Assembly: GCA_026416775.1 (NCBI GenBank)
Contig: JAOAEN010000047.1
Span: 1-8,249, forward strand
DNA from: Dehalococcoidales bacterium
GTDB lineage: Bacteria > Chloroflexota > Dehalococcoidia > Dehalococcoidales > RBG-16-60-22
DNA: 8,249 bases
Reading direction: 5' to 3'
Shown: piece by piece, positions 6,351 to 8,249 of the stretch
Numbering within the stretch: position 1 is the first letter of the stretch
Layout: every line of letters starts with the position of its first letter
Position numbers and translations under genes: made by a program
The notes under the pieces: generated by a model
What the model was told of the DNA's origin: nothing
The model's database searches: none
Seen by the model: the letters and a program-made list of their open reading frames with translations, nothing else

Positions 6351-7247
6351 TTAAATGATGAGAAAGTCGGACCCGGCGGCAATGGCAGCCTTGGCGATTG
6401 CCGGCACAAGCGAATAATGCCCCGCGGCATGGCTCGGGTCGACAATGACCGGGAGGTGGCTGTTCCTCTTGAGGACCGGCACGGATGAGATATCGAGCGA
6501 GAAGCGCACGGTGTCCTCAAATGTCCTGATGCCGCGCTCGCAGAGGACAACCTGGGTGTTCCCCTCGGCAAGCAGGTAATCCGCGGCATTCAGCCATTCG
6601 GTGATGGTGCAGGCGAAGCCCCTTTTGAGCACCGCGGGGTGCTTGCTCTTGCCCACCGCGGTGAGCAGGGCAAAGTTCTGCATGTTGCGCGAGCCTATCT
6701 GGAGCATGTCCGCGTAGCTGGCGACAAGCTTCACGTCCTGGGGATTGACCACCTCGGTGACCACAGGGATCCTGTATTCCTCACGCACGGCGGCAAGGAT
6801 TTCCAGCCCTTTTTTCTGCAGCCCCTGGAAGGTGAAGGGAGAAGTGCGCGGTTTGAAGGCACCGCCGCGCAGGATGCGTGCCCCCGCCCTGATTACCGCC
6901 TCGGCAGCCTGACGGAGCTGTTTTTCGCTTTCTACGGCGCAGGGACCGGCGATGACAACAATACGTCTGTCTCCGATGGTCACTCCGCCGCAGTTGACAA
7001 GGGTATCGCGCGGCTGGAACTCGCGTGAGGCAAGTTTGTATGGCTTCATGATGCGTGTGACACGTTCCACACCGGGAAGTACGGCAAAAACATCCGTGGG
7101 AGTCTGGCCGGTATGGCTGCCCAGTATTGCCACAACGACCTTGTCCGTACCAACATTGAGCTGCACGCCGAAGTTGAGCGATTTTGCCCTTTCCACCACC
7201 TCGTTGATCTCTTCCTGGGTGGCACCCTTCCTCATTTCAACAATCAT
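6351..7247 (-). CDS. aroF: 3-deoxy-7-phosphoheptulonate (DAHP) synthase, type I-beta, interrupted by an in-frame stop
   Basis: Condenses phosphoenolpyruvate and erythrose 4-phosphate, the first step of the shikimate pathway. As read it gives 298 residues. An N-terminal ferredoxin-like regulatory domain (about 1-66, MIVEMRKGAT to ERVTRIMKPY) precedes a TIM barrel. Barrel motifs: GPCAVES at 101-107 with metal ligand C103, LRGGAFKPRTSPFTFQG at 126-142, VLKRG (206-210) followed by TEWLNAADYLLAEGN, ERGIRTFE at 237-244, and DPSHAAGH at 270-277 with metal ligand H273. The frame then reads DFLII-TAA where the family has a glutamate that binds the metal. The missing end follows in frame (6231-6350). 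The truncated product lacks two of four metal ligands and the last barrel segment, so it is probably inactive unless the stop is misread or is a sequence error. ATG 7245-7247 follows AGGTGA at 7254-7259. No clear promoter was found in the 97-base gap upstream. Confidence 0.93.
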   Translation of the reverse strand: MIVEMRKGATQEEINEVVERAKSLNFGVQLNVGTDKVVVAILGSHTGQTPTDVFAVLPGVERVTRIMKPYKLASREFQPRDTLVNCGGVTIGDRRIVVIAGPCAVESEKQLRQAAEAVIRAGARILRGGAFKPRTSPFTFQGLQKKGLEILAAVREEYRIPVVTEVVNPQDVKLVASYADMLQIGSRNMQNFALLTAVGKSKHPAVLKRGFACTITEWLNAADYLLAEGNTQVVLCERGIRTFEDTVRFSLDISSVPVLKRNSHLPVIVDPSHAAGHYSLVPAIAKAAIAAGSDFLII

Positions 7248-7253
7248 CGGATT

Positions 7254-7313
7254 TCACCTGCCTTTCCACAGAAAAATCGCAAAGAAAAAAGTAGAAGGAA
7301 AAAGAAGCACCAT
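7254..7313 (-). CDS. Possible Phe-rich leader peptide upstream of aroF (19 residues)
   Basis: The frame from ATG 7311-7313 to TGA 7254-7256 encodes MVLLFPSTFFFAIFLWKGR: five Phe and one Trp in 19 residues. Its stop codon overlaps the aroF ribosome site, and it ends 6 bases before the aroF start. Phe-rich leader peptides of this kind control aromatic genes in enterobacteria (pheL). Against it: the DNA is a polypyrimidine tract that would encode Phe by composition alone, the upstream ribosome site is poor, and no attenuator hairpin fits between it and aroF. Treat it as a hypothesis. Confidence 0.25.
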   Translation of the reverse strand: MVLLFPSTFFFAIFLWKGR

Positions 7314-7323
7314 TCGCCGACAA

Positions 7324-7343
7324 TGCCCCCGGATGCGGGGGCA
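7324..7343 (-). terminator. GC-rich hairpin after the DUF998-like gene
   Basis: TGCCCCCG (7324-7331) and CGGGGGCA (7336-7343) form a perfect 8-bp stem with a 4-base loop, starting one base after the stop codon of the membrane-protein gene. No U-run follows at once on the minus strand; T-rich sequence begins about 15 bases later. It may terminate or stabilise that transcript, or partly insulate aroF from it. Confidence 0.5.
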
Positions 7344-7344
7344 C

Positions 7345-8079
7345 CTAAAAGGAGAAGGTTGCTGGACCAGCCTTCGGTTCGGAAGCTACCGGCCTTCCGC
7401 GCCTGAGCGAGAGGATGAAGAGTTTGATGGCGGCGACCTCGACCCAGATGATCATGTTGGCCACGAGCAGACGTTCCAGCAGCCCGAACCATCCGGATTC
7501 ATCGGGAATTACGGCAAGGGAAACGCCGAACACGACCGCAAGGGCAACGGTGGCAATGGTGTATTTGAAGATGTTTGACCAGTGTGGGTCGTTCCTGATA
7601 CTGGAGGAAAGCAGGAGAATGGCGATGGGGAAGAGCCAGAACGCCGTGGAGGCGGCAATGCCGTGTATCCTGCCTTCAATGGTGCGCGGTCCGCCGACGG
7701 GGTCGGTGTGGAAGGCACCGATAAGGAGCATGGCAAAGCCGAAGATCACGAAAAGGACAATACCGAGGTGGAACCATCGCCTCGGCCGGATGTTATAAAG
7801 AAGCCCGGCGGTAAAGATTTCCACAAGAAGCCCGATGGCGAGAAAACCGATAGTCTGGATCCAACCCAGAGAGGTAAGTGCCAGACTGCTTATAGAATCG
7901 CGGATAAAGCTGTAACCGGGGCTGGTGAGTGCGGCGGTCATGTCGGTTATGCCCAGAATAAGCGGCCCTGCCATGCCTGATAGCGCAAGCATGCTGTGGA
8001 TATTCGTTTTTCTCATGAGGGTGGTGATGGGCTGTAACCTGTCCTGTACCCTTTTTGCCGCGGTGATGAGCATGGTCAT
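7345..8079 (-). CDS. DUF998-like integral membrane protein
   Basis: A 244-residue protein with six likely transmembrane helices at roughly 28-50, 73-95, 103-123, 139-160, 172-192 and 202-224, and a basic, proline-containing cytoplasmic tail. RDSISSLAL at 60-68 and GAFHTDP followed by HGIAAS (121-144) are typical of the DUF998 family, whose function is unknown. The frame is open up to GTG 8101-8103, but a strong promoter -10 box (8086-8091) lies inside that extension. I therefore take ATG 8077-8079, with ATG 8071-8073 as an alternative. With that promoter, transcription would start at or beside the ATG, so the message could be leaderless; no Shine-Dalgarno is visible. It is transcribed toward aroF but separated by a hairpin. 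Family assignment is likely, function unknown. Confidence 0.8.
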   Translation of the reverse strand: MTMLITAAKRVQDRLQPITTLMRKTNIHSMLALSGMAGPLILGITDMTAALTSPGYSFIRDSISSLALTSLGWIQTIGFLAIGLLVEIFTAGLLYNIRPRRWFHLGIVLFVIFGFAMLLIGAFHTDPVGGPRTIEGRIHGIAASTAFWLFPIAILLLSSSIRNDPHWSNIFKYTIATVALAVVFGVSLAVIPDESGWFGLLERLLVANMIIWVEVAAIKLFILSLRRGRPVASEPKAGPATFSF

Positions 8080-8085
8080 GCTTAT

Positions 8086-8114
8086 ATTATAGCCAGTAGA
8101 CACGGTGGGGACAA
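8086..8114 (-). promoter_or_regulatory. Sigma-70-type promoter for the DUF998-like gene
   Basis: On the minus strand: TTGTCC (plus 8109-8114), 17 bases, then a perfect TATAAT (plus 8086-8091). Seven bases after the -10 box is position 8079, the A of the chosen start codon. An AT-rich stretch (about 8115-8156) lies upstream and might act as an UP-like element. Confidence 0.65.
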
Positions 8115-8190
8115 GGATTTTATGTTCAGCTTTTTGCTTGCTTTTGTTTTTTTACAGACCCCGGATGTTTAGAAGTATCCAGTTTGGACA

Positions 8191-8199
8191 TGATATAAT
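8191..8199 (+). promoter_or_regulatory. Extended -10 promoter reading out of the right edge
   Basis: TGA-TATAAT: a perfect -10 hexamer at 8194-8199 with the TG of an extended -10 at 8191-8192. The -35 is poor (TTTAGA, 20 bases upstream). It is divergent from the DUF998 promoter. The predicted start is near 8206. Confidence 0.5.
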
Positions 8200-8210
8200 A
8201 GGTTGAGGTC

Positions 8211-8249
8211 ATGGACACGACACGGAGTTCTGCCTCTTCCCTAAGGCGG
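8211..8249 (+). CDS. Possible start of an unidentified gene, cut by the window edge
   Basis: ATG 8211 begins an open frame, MDTTRSSASSLRR, that runs off the window. It sits about 5 bases after the transcription start predicted from the extended -10 box, with GAGG at 8205-8208 that is too close to act as a normal ribosome site. Thirteen residues are too few to recognise a family. The promoter could equally serve an RNA or a start codon beyond the window. Confidence 0.3.
   Translation, partial: MDTTRSSASSLRR

Noticed and set aside
6182..6589. Minus-strand 135-codon frame spanning the aroF stop and the hydrolase start
   Set aside because: It is out of frame with aroF and its Ser/Pro/Arg-rich translation has no family likeness; the true aroF tail is in the aroF frame.
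8101..8103. GTG start for the DUF998-like protein
   Set aside because: The promoter -10 box lies between this GTG and the ATG at 8079, so the extension would not be transcribed from that promoter, and there is no ribosome site.
1..8249. Mobile elements, CRISPR arrays, tRNA or rRNA genes, toxin-antitoxin pairs or phage genes
   Set aside because: I looked for repeats, transposase-like proteins and regular spacer arrays on both strands and saw none; the window is ordinary housekeeping chromosome.

Overview
The window is an ordinary-looking chromosomal stretch from a fairly GC-rich bacterium. It is packed with housekeeping genes and shows no sign of phage, insertion sequences, CRISPR or tRNA/rRNA. 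The lexA operator is of the GAAC-N4-GTTC type used by Gram-positive bacteria and some neighbouring phyla, not the enterobacterial CTG-N10-CAG type. PurF is the iron-sulphur, propeptide-bearing kind, and the DAHP synthase is the short type with an N-terminal ferredoxin-like domain. Together these fit a Chloroflexota (Dehalococcoidia-like) or Firmicutes-like organism; I lean to Dehalococcoidia, but that placement is inference only.

Layout, left to right: (i) 1-934, minus: N-terminal 311 residues of a bifunctional NAD(P)H-hydrate repair enzyme, cut by the window edge. (ii) 935-1154: divergent promoter region. (iii) 1155-2003, plus: metallo-beta-lactamase-fold hydrolase. (iv) 2108-3025, plus: branched-chain aminotransferase IlvE behind its own promoter. 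(v) 3035-3673, minus: LexA, convergent with ilvE, with a near-consensus promoter and an SOS box at the predicted transcription start. (vi) 3911-5338, minus: PurF, which must start at TTG. (vii) 5452-6216, minus: alpha/beta hydrolase. (viii) 6231-7247, minus: DAHP synthase (AroF), broken by one in-frame TAA. (ix) 7345-8079, minus: six-helix DUF998-like membrane protein. (x) 8104-8249: AT-rich divergent promoter region, with a possible gene start running off the right edge.

The genes do not form one pathway. They cover metabolite repair, branched-chain amino acid synthesis or breakdown, the first committed step of aromatic amino acids, the first step of purine synthesis, and SOS control. aroF and the alpha/beta hydrolase are probably one transcript, since the hydrolase starts 14 bases after the ancestral aroF stop. 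Most other genes have a recognisable promoter of their own.

I did not find a convincing new system. Two observations deserve a second look. First, the TAA in aroF falls on the codon for the family's metal-binding glutamate, while the remaining 39 codons stay intact and in frame. Second, short reading frames rich in the pathway amino acid lie directly before two biosynthetic genes: a Phe-rich one before aroF and a Leu-rich one before ilvE. These resemble leader peptides but could be chance.
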